Positions 1 through 6,828 of a stretch of DNA of 32,420 bases are shown here, piece after piece; position 1 is the stretch's first letter; the number at the start of each line of letters is the position of its first letter. Origin of the DNA: an uncultured SAR324 cluster bacterium. Lineage in GTDB: Bacteria; SAR324; NAC60-12. A program made the position numbers and the translations under genes. The stretch covers positions 1-32,420 of the forward strand of contig CACGSI010000010.1 of the NCBI GenBank assembly GCA_902575715.1, read 5' to 3'. The notes under the pieces were generated by a model, which was not told the origin of the DNA, ran no database searches, and was given only the letters and a program-made list of their open reading frames with translations.

Positions 1-405
1 CAAAATAATCTTTTCCTGCTATTCTTGCCTCTTTTAGTATAATTTCTTCTGAAAAAAAGTGGGGGGCTAAAATTTTTGGTTTTTTTAAATAATCAATTTG
101 GCACTTACCTTCTTCTTTACTTTTTGTAGTTATCATTTGTTGTTTTTTAGATCAATAATCATGCAGTAAGAATAATTTTTTAAAATAGCATCGTTTCTTA
201 GAATTTTAACTACATTACTAAGATGCTTATATTCTAGTTCGTAAGGCTTATTGAAAATTTTTAAAAAATTAGGAGTTACAAAACCTACTATCAGTAAAAC
301 CAATGACAAAACAACAAGTATTTCTAAGAAAGTGAAACCTCTATTAATATTTTTTTTATTTGGTTTAAGAAATTTACTGAAGATCTGTAGAATTAATATC
401 TGCAT
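1..405 (-). CDS. gspH: GspH-like type II secretion pseudopilin, -1 frameshifted, partial
   Basis: Minor pseudopilin of a type II secretion system (inner membrane/periplasm). A short basic leader ends in the prepilin-peptidase motif RG^FTFLE (Glu at +5), followed by a hydrophobic helix (EILVVLSLVLLIVGFV). The ATG at 405 lies inside the 3' end of gspG (32-base overlap), as in gsp operons. The first frame stops at TGA 135-133, after CMIIDLKNNK. The -1 frame, entered at the A6 run 148-143, stays open for 47 codons to the window edge and reads as ordinary protein (QQMITTKSKEEGKCQIDYL, later PKILAPHFFSEEIILKEAR). The zero-frame codons ctA AAA AAC form a classical slippery heptamer. It may be programmed slippage, a real mutation or a homopolymer error; the sequence alone cannot tell. 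GspH versus another minor pseudopilin (GspI/J) is judged from order after gspG only. Confidence 0.65.
142..148 (-). promoter_or_regulatory. A AAA AAC slippery heptamer (candidate -1 frameshift site)
   Basis: On the minus strand the bases 148 to 142 read AAAAAAC, phased as ctA AAA AAC in the frame of the gspH-like gene. The stop follows three codons later (aac aaa tga), and the -1 frame is open to the window edge. This is the X XXY YYZ arrangement known for -1 slippage; AAAAAAG is the more efficient version in bacteria. Whether slippage happens is inference. One extra A in the run would equally restore the frame. Confidence 0.4.
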
Positions 406-844
406 CTAAATCTTCTCCGCCATTTATACCATCTGCACCTAGAGATATAATTTCAAAATTTTTTCCATTTACACTAATATATTGATACTGATTATCCCAA
501 CCGTCTAAAGGTAATTTTTTACCCCTTAGGTAAGGGCCATTCCAGTTTTTAGGGATAGTCCCTACTTCAGGTTTTTTTATAAGGGCATTCAGACCTTGTT
601 CTGTAGTTGGGTATTTTGAATTGTGCAGTCTGTATAGATCAAGAGCAGTTTCTAAACCCCTTATTTGAGTTTTTGTAGCATCAACTTTTGCTTTTTCCGC
701 AGCGTCAAAAAGATAAACACCTACAATGCTTGAAAGAAGTCCAAGAATAATTATAACCACCATTACTTCAATAAAACTAAATCCTTGTGGTTGTTTATTA
801 GGTTTATATTTAGAATTTTTAATTATTTTTTTAAATTTTTTCAT
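374..844 (-). CDS. gspG: Type II secretion major pseudopilin GspG
   Basis: Major pseudopilin of the type II secretion system, assembled from the inner membrane into the periplasmic pseudopilus. The N-terminal leader is basic (MKKFKKIIKNSKYK) and ends QPQG^FSFIEVMVV, a clear prepilin-peptidase site with Glu+5, then a long hydrophobic helix. The C-terminal part carries GspG hallmarks: YRLHNSKYPTTEQGL, WNGPYLRGKKLPLDGW, and an acidic tail ISLGADGINGGEDLDADI that fits the family's calcium-binding region. From the ATG at 844 it is 156 residues, close to the usual length. The frame is open upstream to an ATG at 919, but that start would sit inside the RNase P RNA P1 helix on the other strand and give an unusually long leader, so 844 is preferred. 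It overlaps the next pseudopilin by 32 bases. Confidence 0.9.
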   Translation of the reverse strand: MKKFKKIIKNSKYKPNKQPQGFSFIEVMVVIIILGLLSSIVGVYLFDAAEKAKVDATKTQIRGLETALDLYRLHNSKYPTTEQGLNALIKKPEVGTIPKNWNGPYLRGKKLPLDGWDNQYQYISVNGKNFEIISLGADGINGGEDLDADINSTDLQ

Positions 845-911
845 AATAGCTTTAGTTAAAGGTTTTTGAATTAGTTTGCTTGATCTTATAAATAATTTTG
901 TTAATTTAGTA

Positions 912-1300
912 AAAGTCAAAGTCGGATACGTGATCGCCAGTTTCCATTAATATTTATTAATAGGCTAACTGGAGGAAAGTCCGGGCAACTTAGGGCAAGG
1001 GTGCTGGTTAAGAGCCAGGCGTCGTGAGTCGACGGAAAGTGCAGCAGAAAACATACCGCCGATGATTTCTCCGGAAAAACAGGCAAGGTTGAAAAGGTAG
1101 GGTAAGAGCCTACCGCAGTTTTGGTGACAAAACTGGCAGTGTAAACCCCACCCGTTGCAAGTCCAAATAGGATCGCTACAAGGCTGCCCGTCTAGCGGTC
1201 GGGTAGGACGCTAGAGGCTGAAGGTAACGACAGTCCCAGATAAATGGTCACGGCTCAATAATTTGAGAACAGAACCCGGCTTATTTCCGGCTTTGACCTT
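912..1300 (+). ncRNA. rnpB: RNase P RNA, bacterial type A-like
   Basis: Catalytic RNA of RNase P, which matures tRNA 5' ends. Conserved pieces are seen in order: GGAGGAAAGTCCGGGC (970-985), agggcaagggtgctgg, CCGCCGATG (about 1058), GGTAAGAG (about 1100), GTAAACCCCACCCG, a P15/P17-type region (ggctgcccgtctagcggtcgggtagg), and the 3' core ACAGAACCCGGCTTA (about 1269-1283). The ends pair as helix P1: bases 912-925 (aaagtcaaagtcgg) against 1287-1300 (ccggctttgacctt), with one A-C mismatch and one G-U. The RNA lies opposite in strand to its flanking genes; gspG reads away from it and the J-domain gene converges on it. Exact ends are uncertain by a few bases. Confidence 0.95.
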
Positions 1301-1350
1301 AAAGATTTTACAAATATTATATACACAAAAAAAATTTTATAAATGTCAAT

Positions 1351-2157
1351 TTAAGTATTTTTAGACTCATGGTGAGACTTAAAAAGTTTAAAATAGTCAT
1401 CAATAATTTGATCTGGTGGCAAGTTCATAGATTCTAGATAACAAAGTAAATATCCTTTTAGATATATTCCTGATGTAAATTTTTTGAAATTTTCCTCTTC
1501 AATAGCTCTTAAATAAGTTATACGGATACAAGTAATTTTTGAAAGCTCTTCAAGTGTTATAGATTTCAATTCTCTAATTTGTTTTAAAACCGCTCCGTTG
1601 AAAGAAACCTTTCCTCCATGGGCAGTTAGTCTTGAATAATATTCTTCAAGACTATCTTCGGACAATTCGTTTTTTGTAGCTAGATTAAGATAAAAATCCT
1701 GTCTCTCTTCTTGGGTTTGTCCTACAACTTCTTCAGGAGCGCTTTTGGTAATTTCTTGTATCTCATTATTGTCTTGTTCTAGCACACTGTAATCTTTAAG
1801 ATTTTTAGAAATTTTTTTATTATGAACAACCTTTTCTTTATAATTTTTTTTATGCTTTTTTTGTTTATTGTCTGGTTGATTTAGGTTATCGTACTGATCT
1901 TGCAGAATTTCATCATCATATTTAGCTCTTGCAATTGGGTTTGCTAGAGCAACAAAAGCCTGACTATAATTAAGCAATTTTTCTTCAGTTTCTTCTTCGG
2001 GGAAAAGTGAATAGGCGGCAATTGCTTCAAGGTGAGCTTCTTCCAGTTTTTCTTCATATGCATTTCTAATTTCTGTTAAAGTAGCTGTCCTCCTTACTTC
2101 AAGGATTTTATAATAGTTGTCCTCCTCTTTAGAAGAAGTATCTTTAACTGCATTCAT
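1351..2157 (-). CDS. Degenerate J-domain protein with RodZ-type HTH (HTH_25)
   Basis: 268 residues with three zones. Residues 14-85 look like a J domain (NYYKILEVRRTATLTEIRNAY and LANPIARAKYDDEIL), but the HPD tripeptide needed to stimulate Hsp70 is absent; the loop carries LEEAHLEAIAAYSLFPEEE instead. Residues 86-180 are a low-complexity charged linker. Residues 188-260 match the RodZ/HTH_25 helix-turn-helix (LKQIRELKSITLEELSKIT, then YLRAIEEENF and SGIYLKGYLLCYLESMNL). No membrane segment is visible, unlike RodZ. The ATG overlaps the stop of the upstream MinD-like ATPase by four bases (ATGA), implying translational coupling. A role partnering the ATPase in cell-pole, motility or shape control is inference. 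Domain calls are good; function is unknown. Confidence 0.75.
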   Translation of the reverse strand: MNAVKDTSSKEEDNYYKILEVRRTATLTEIRNAYEEKLEEAHLEAIAAYSLFPEEETEEKLLNYSQAFVALANPIARAKYDDEILQDQYDNLNQPDNKQKKHKKNYKEKVVHNKKISKNLKDYSVLEQDNNEIQEITKSAPEEVVGQTQEERQDFYLNLATKNELSEDSLEEYYSRLTAHGGKVSFNGAVLKQIRELKSITLEELSKITCIRITYLRAIEEENFKKFTSGIYLKGYLLCYLESMNLPPDQIIDDYFKLFKSHHESKNT

Positions 2158-3098
2158 AATGCTAATTGTGATAGAAGATTATTCTTTACTGCTCTTTCAC
2201 TTTCTTCCTGTAAAATATCTGAGCAAATTGTTTTTAATTGTTGCATAGGAACACCATCGGGAAAAGTTATAGCAAGGGGTTCCCTCTCTAAAACGGATTT
2301 TCTTACTGAATCATCTTCAGTTAAATAACCCATAAATTTAAGATTTAATTTAAAATATTTAGAGCATGCTTCTTTCATTGAAGGTCCAACTAATTGATCT
2401 CGTTGAGTTCGAACTTGATTTAGAATTATTTTTGGTTCGAACAAAGTAAGTTGTTTTTCAATAAATACTGTAGCGCTTCCTCCGAGTTCGTTCAAATAAT
2501 TTATAAGATCTTTAGGAGTATTAACATTGTATTGATTATCTTTTTTAAGTACAGGAGTTACAACAGAACGTAGCCTGTATTTTTTACTATTGTGAAAAAC
2601 TTGTCGAAAAAATGAGTTTTTTATAAACCTGTAAGCGTTTTCAATTGAAGTCGGTTCTGGAATAACTACCATTATTTGAGATCCTGCAAGTAAGAAAAAG
2701 TCAACTGTGTTATAAGACGTGCCTGCTCCCAAATCAATAACTATGTAGTCTGCATCTAAATTTCTTAGAGCAGAGAGGAATCTACGTTTTTGTGTATGTT
2801 TCAAATTTGCTATCTCAACTCCGTCTTTAGCTCCACTTATTAAACTAAGACCAGGTATTTGAGTCGGTATTAATAACTTTGAAATATTAAGAATTTCTCT
2901 TCCTATGAAATCTGAAAGACCTTTGGTAGGACTATTCACTCCTAACCATGTATGAAGATTTGCTCCTCCCAAATCCAAATCTGCAAGAATTACCTTGTAA
3001 CCACTTTGGGCGAGTAAAATTCCAAGGTTTCCAGCTACAAAACTTTTACCTACACCTCCTTTGCCGCCACCGATTGCCCAAATATTTTTTTGATCCAT
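2154..3098 (-). CDS. MinD/ParA-family ATPase, FlhG-like
   Basis: P-loop ATPase of the SIMIBI class. From the ATG at 3098 it is 314 residues and opens MDQKNIWAIGGGKGGVGKS, the deviant Walker A with the signature lysine (residues 10-19). ADLDLGGANLHTWLG follows as the second conserved block and DYIVIDLGAGTS as Walker B. The two long C-terminal helices and MGYLTEDDSVRKSVLEREPL match FlhG/MinD-type proteins. The frame extends to a TTG at 3134; the ATG is preferred because the family begins just before the P-loop. No clear C-terminal amphipathic membrane helix as in MinD is seen, which leans to FlhG-like or an orphan MinD. It is the first gene of a pair with the J-domain/HTH protein. The cellular target is unknown; no flagellar gene is recognised nearby apart from a doubtful FlgT_N-like one. 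Confidence 0.85.
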   Translation of the reverse strand: MDQKNIWAIGGGKGGVGKSFVAGNLGILLAQSGYKVILADLDLGGANLHTWLGVNSPTKGLSDFIGREILNISKLLIPTQIPGLSLISGAKDGVEIANLKHTQKRRFLSALRNLDADYIVIDLGAGTSYNTVDFFLLAGSQIMVVIPEPTSIENAYRFIKNSFFRQVFHNSKKYRLRSVVTPVLKKDNQYNVNTPKDLINYLNELGGSATVFIEKQLTLFEPKIILNQVRTQRDQLVGPSMKEACSKYFKLNLKFMGYLTEDDSVRKSVLEREPLAITFPDGVPMQQLKTICSDILQEESERAVKNNLLSQLAL

Positions 3099-3301
3099 AG
3101 TCCATTTAATTAAATTTATGTTTTTGTATACCAAACAATATCAAAATTGCAAGTTATTGGCCAATTAAATTTTTATTAACTTGGCTTTGAAAAATTTTTT
3201 TTATTAATTAAAATTTTTATTTTAAGAAACTATTTTTTTTAAAATTAACTTTTGTTAAAGTTTTCCTTTAAATTAGTCGATATTTTCAATAAAACTAAAA
3301 A

Positions 3302-3712
3302 ATGTTAATTTTTACAAGAAATATAATGTTGACTAGGCAATTAAAATTTTTATTTACAATTTTAATTATTTTGATGGGTTGCTCATATAAAAATTTTGAT
3401 TTCCCCTCAAAATCATTTAGAACTAGATTGAATCAAGGAGATAGTCATTTAGGAATAAGTAAAAATTATTTTGATAGTTGGAAAATTAATTTCCAGTTTA
3501 GATACTTGATACTAGCTGAAAAACATACTATTTACGCAATAAATGCATTCAGTCATCTTGAATTCGATACTTCACCAAGAATTGCTGAGTATTATGTTGT
3601 TCGTGCAAGGCGTAATCAAAGTTGTAGATTATTGGCGGAATTGCAGTTTGCGGCCAGTAATAAAGGACATATTCTTGAGAATAGTACCCCTGAAGGATGC
3701 TTATATTTTTAG
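3302..3712 (+). CDS. Small lipoprotein of unknown function
   Basis: 136 residues. The N terminus is basic then hydrophobic (RQLKFLFTILIILMGCS), with lipobox LMGC, so a lipidated cell-envelope protein is predicted. A second ATG at 3326 gives a more typical signal peptide and may be the true start. The mature part has an aromatic-rich stretch (YFDSWKINFQFRYLILAEKHT), a central HLEFDTSPRIAEYYVVRARRNQ and two further cysteines (NQSCRLLAEL and PEGCLYF). I do not recognise a family. It stands alone on the plus strand between two minus-strand clusters, about 200 bases from the divergent ATPase gene. Confidence 0.6.
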   Translation: MLIFTRNIMLTRQLKFLFTILIILMGCSYKNFDFPSKSFRTRLNQGDSHLGISKNYFDSWKINFQFRYLILAEKHTIYAINAFSHLEFDTSPRIAEYYVVRARRNQSCRLLAELQFAASNKGHILENSTPEGCLYF

Positions 3713-3739
3713 TTATTATTTTTTTTGATAAATTTTCAT

Positions 3740-5239
3740 TTAAAGGTTTTTTTCTGTAATCATTTTTTCTTCTATCAAATGTTTTACTCTTTTACTTTCA
3801 GCTTGATATCTTTTTAGAGCTTCTTGGTCTCCCATATTAGCATAATAGTAGCTTATCAAATCTAGAAGATTTAATTCGCCTTCAAGATCTCCTAATTGTT
3901 GCTTAATTAAAAGGTGCTCTTTGTAAGCTTTGTATAATTTTTCATCATTTTTCAACGACGAGTAAGCTTGTTCCAATCTATCAAAAAGAGAATCCATATC
4001 AGAAATATTTCCTCTTTTCCTATTGTATTCTAATAAATCTTTTAACAAAGGTAGAGCTTCTTCATATGCATCTTTTTCTTCTAGAGATCTAACAAGTCCA
4101 TCCATTACATTTGCATAATTTGCTTGTTCAGGAATTTCTTGAAATACAAGCTCTTCATTTTGATTTTTTGTTGATTTATCTAAATCATTTCTTTTATTTA
4201 TTAAATTTAAACGTTTCGTATCATAAGAAATATTAAGTTTATCTGATAATTTCTTCACATCTAGCGTTGGTTCTTCATTCAGTTCAGTCATTAGATCAAA
4301 ATAAATTTTTAGACTTATTTTTGCTTCTTCTATTTTCCCAGCTTCGCAAGATGATGTGGCAAGCCTTAGAAGAGATTCAGCTTCAGATTTCTTCTCACTT
4401 TCTGTCTGATCTTTGGAAAAAGTATTTTCTAAAAACTCTTCATCCTGAAAAGAAGTATCTCCTAAATTACCTTTGTTATTAGATTTATAATTTTCCTCTT
4501 TTAATTCAGAAAAATTTTCTCCTCCAGGAATTGGTATTAACTCATCTTCAAAAAGATCATCCTCGTAGTCAATTAAATCAATAACTGGAGTTTTTTCTGA
4601 TTGCTCTCTAAGTGCCTTTTGTTTACTTGTAAGAATTTTTAAAGCTTCTTCTCCAGAACCAATAGATCTATCTTGAGGTTTATTATTATCAGAAATTTTA
4701 TTTATTTCTCGATTTAATGTATTTTCATTATTTGAAAGGTTTTCTCTAGATTCATTAAGACTTTTTGCTTTTTTGCTTAAAGTAACTCTTACCTGTTCTC
4801 TTTCGTTTAATTCATCATTAAAAACATTGTTTTCATTGACTAATTCATAATTATCTAAATCTTCTTTTTGTAAATTTTTTTCAGGGATGCTTATTTTGGA
4901 AGAATAGATATCTTTGGAATTCAAATTTAAATTTTTTTTGAATTTTTCAAAAATACTGCCATCAAATCCTGCGAAAAGTTTATTTGACTTTGAAGATTGG
5001 GTTTCACTAAAGTTTGAAATATTGGAATTTAAATTATTAAAATTTTTGAAAGAATCTTCATTGTTTCCTGAATCGCCATACTTCACAATAGTTGTAATTT
5101 TTTTTAATATTATCCATATAGTAAAAATTGTACTTATTAAAACTATTGAGCTTAATCCAATCTCTAAAGAAATGCTGAACATAATAAATTCAAAAATTAT
5201 AAAAATTGAAAATAAAATAAAATATTTTATAATTCGCAT
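3740..5239 (-). CDS. Membrane-anchored TPR-like repeat protein
   Basis: 499 residues. The first 50 hold two hydrophobic helices (YFILFSIFIIFEFIMFSI and SSIVLISTIFTIWIILKKI), a hairpin anchor or signal anchor. Residues about 55-270 are low-complexity, rich in Asn, Glu, Ser and Lys, probably disordered. The C-terminal 220 residues look like helical TPR-type repeats: AESLLRLATSSCEAGKIEEAKI, YEEALPLLKDLLEYNRKRG, LYKAYKEHLLIKQQLGDLEGEL, YYYANMGDQEALKRYQAESKR. The shape recalls FimV-like or other inner-membrane TPR scaffolds, but I see no LysM domain and assign no function. It starts 31 bases after the era stop, so it is probably co-transcribed with era. The charged linker makes wrong-frame ORFs on the other strand; this frame is real because of the clear repeats and anchor. 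Confidence 0.75.
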   Translation of the reverse strand: MRIIKYFILFSIFIIFEFIMFSISLEIGLSSIVLISTIFTIWIILKKITTIVKYGDSGNNEDSFKNFNNLNSNISNFSETQSSKSNKLFAGFDGSIFEKFKKNLNLNSKDIYSSKISIPEKNLQKEDLDNYELVNENNVFNDELNEREQVRVTLSKKAKSLNESRENLSNNENTLNREINKISDNNKPQDRSIGSGEEALKILTSKQKALREQSEKTPVIDLIDYEDDLFEDELIPIPGGENFSELKEENYKSNNKGNLGDTSFQDEEFLENTFSKDQTESEKKSEAESLLRLATSSCEAGKIEEAKISLKIYFDLMTELNEEPTLDVKKLSDKLNISYDTKRLNLINKRNDLDKSTKNQNEELVFQEIPEQANYANVMDGLVRSLEEKDAYEEALPLLKDLLEYNRKRGNISDMDSLFDRLEQAYSSLKNDEKLYKAYKEHLLIKQQLGDLEGELNLLDLISYYYANMGDQEALKRYQAESKRVKHLIEEKMITEKNL

Positions 5240-5270
5240 TAAAAAAATTTAAAAATAGTTTAATTTTTTG

Positions 5271-6188
5271 TTAATTATAACCAAGAGATATCAAATGCTC
5301 AGTATTTTGTGACCATTTTTTTAGAACTTTAACATGCAAAAATAAGTTAACTTTTCTTCCTAGTAATTTTTCAATTTTTTTTCGTGCAGAAATACCTATT
5401 TTTCTGAGCATTTGCCCTTTTTCTCCTATAATTATTCCTTTTTGAGATTCTCTTTCTACACAAATTGTACAGGCTATTTGGGCACATTTCTCAGCATTTT
5501 TAAATTTTTCAACAATTACAGCAACTGAATAAGGAATTTCTTTATGTAATCTAATAAAAATTTCTTCTCTTACAAATTCCCCGGCTAAAAACCTTTCTGA
5601 AACGTCAGTGAACTGATTTTCTTCAAAATAAAAAGGATGAGCAGGGAGATATTTTTTAATTATTTTTACAAGATGTTTTACATTTGTCGATTTCAAAGCG
5701 GAAATTGGAACAATTTCAGCAAAATCACCTATTTTGCTAAACTCTGCAATACTTGAAATTATTTTTTCTTTACCTATTCTATCTATTTTATTCAAAACTA
5801 ATACCGTCTGTTTCTCTTTACCGGAAAGTAGATTCAAAATTTTCCTATCTTCATTATGTAAAAAAGATTTTTTATTTTGTTTTGATTTTGAATTGAGAAT
5901 TGGTTCCACTATCCATAAGTTTAAATCTGTGTCGTTTAATGTTTTAATAGAATATGATACAATTTTACGGCTTAACAATTTTTCAGACTCGTGAATGCCT
6001 GGAGTATCAACAAAAACAATTTGTTTATTATCTTCAGTTAGGATACCAAGGATACAGTTTCTGGTTGTTTGTGCTTTATGCGTAGTTATTGAAACTCTCT
6101 GACCAATTATTTGGTTGAGCAGTGTAGATTTACCAACATTTGGTCGTCCAATGAGGCCTATAAATCCGCAGTATTTTTTTAATTTTAT
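5271..6188 (-). CDS. era: GTPase Era with a non-canonical ATA start
   Basis: Essential GTPase that binds the 3' end of 16S rRNA and helps 30S maturation. Counting from ATA 6188 it has 305 residues, matching the usual length of about 300. G1 is GRPNVGKS (14-21), G2 lies near KAQTTRN, G3 is DTPG (61-64), G4 NKID (133-136) and G5 SAL (163-165). The KH domain has GIIIGEKGQMLRKIG near 251-265. The frame is closed by a TGA shortly upstream, and no ATG, GTG, TTG or CTG lies between that stop and the P-loop. The only conventional start, TTG 5978, would delete G1-G3. A strong AAGGAG (6198-6193) sits 4 bases before the ATA. Initiation at AUA is the simplest reading; a homopolymer error in the A7 run (6180-6174) or elsewhere is the alternative. 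Confidence 0.9.
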   Translation of the reverse strand: MKLKKYCGFIGLIGRPNVGKSTLLNQIIGQRVSITTHKAQTTRNCILGILTEDNKQIVFVDTPGIHESEKLLSRKIVSYSIKTLNDTDLNLWIVEPILNSKSKQNKKSFLHNEDRKILNLLSGKEKQTVLVLNKIDRIGKEKIISSIAEFSKIGDFAEIVPISALKSTNVKHLVKIIKKYLPAHPFYFEENQFTDVSERFLAGEFVREEIFIRLHKEIPYSVAVIVEKFKNAEKCAQIACTICVERESQKGIIIGEKGQMLRKIGISARKKIEKLLGRKVNLFLHVKVLKKWSQNTEHLISLGYN

Positions 6189-6192
6189 ATAA

Positions 6193-6198
6193 CTCCTT
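6193..6198 (-). promoter_or_regulatory. Strong Shine-Dalgarno for era
   Basis: Minus-strand AAGGAG, 4 bases upstream of ATA 6188-6186. Most genes in this window show weak or no Shine-Dalgarno (for example glcD, argB, mltD), so this perfect motif is conspicuous. It fixes initiation near 6188 and argues that the missing conventional start codon is not simply a start further upstream. Confidence 0.6.
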
Positions 6199-6385
6199 TT
6201 TTTAAAAAAGCTTTGTTTAAATCAATATTAAATTCGATTATTTTAGAGAAAATTTTTTTTAATTTTAAAAAAATATTTTTCTTTGTAGCGTAAAAAAGTT
6301 CCATTTTTTAATATTTTTGATTTTTCAATCTTAAAATTTTGTTATTGATTTTTTAAATAATAAATTTTTCTGCTAAAATATTTTC

Positions 6386-6790
6386 TTAAAAGCAATTTCG
6401 AATTTTAGAACCGATTACTTTAAATTCACTTTCCGAAAGTTGAATTTTTTCAGCAAATGGTTTGTTACTTCCCTCTGTACGGGGAATAATGTGGAAATGG
6501 ATATGGCTAACTACTTGTCCAGCATTGGTCCCGTTATTTAGGACTATATTGTAATCTATTTTGTTAAAAGCTATGCTGACGGCTTTTGCAACTTTTTGTA
6601 AAGTACACATTAATTTAATAGCTTGAGGTTGAGGAAGATATTCGAGTCTTGCTACTTCAAGCTTAGGTACTACTAGGGTATGACCAATTGAGCTAGGCAT
6701 TATGTCTAAAAAAGAAATTTCCGAATCAGTTTCAAAAATTTTTTCACAAGGTAGTTCCCCTTTTATAATTTGTGTAAAAATGGTAGCCAT
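6386..6790 (-). CDS. HIT-family (HINT-like) nucleotide hydrolase
   Basis: 134-residue histidine-triad protein, the usual length for the HINT branch, which hydrolyses AMP-lysine and other purine phosphoramidates in the cytoplasm. The N terminus is typical (IFTQIIKGELPCEKIFETD), as are FLDIMPSSIGHTLVVPK and NNGTNAGQVVSHIHFHIIPR, with the triad His at residues 96, 98 and 100. The conserved Ser/Gly-Gln before the triad is present (GQVVSH). The start is ATG 6790. About 200 bases of AT-rich spacer separate it from era downstream, so co-transcription is uncertain. It diverges from the M1/Omp85 fusion gene across only 38 bases, which must hold both promoters. Confidence 0.93.
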   Translation of the reverse strand: MATIFTQIIKGELPCEKIFETDSEISFLDIMPSSIGHTLVVPKLEVARLEYLPQPQAIKLMCTLQKVAKAVSIAFNKIDYNIVLNNGTNAGQVVSHIHFHIIPRTEGSNKPFAEKIQLSESEFKVIGSKIRNCF

Positions 6791-6828
6791 TTTTAGGTTT
6801 AGTTTTTGAGTTTATAATTATTAATTAT

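Noticed and set aside
845..919. Longer gspG start at ATG 919
   Set aside because: It would lie in the RNase P RNA P1 helix on the other strand and lengthen the prepilin leader beyond what the family shows; the ATG at 844 fits better.
4914..5252. 112-codon plus-strand frame opposite the TPR protein
   Set aside because: A shadow of the low-complexity linker and hydrophobic anchor on the other strand; no independent coding signal.
5271..5978. era as a 235-residue truncated GTPase starting at TTG 5978
   Set aside because: The same frame continues upstream through intact G1, G2 and G3 motifs, so the gene is full length and only its start codon is unusual.
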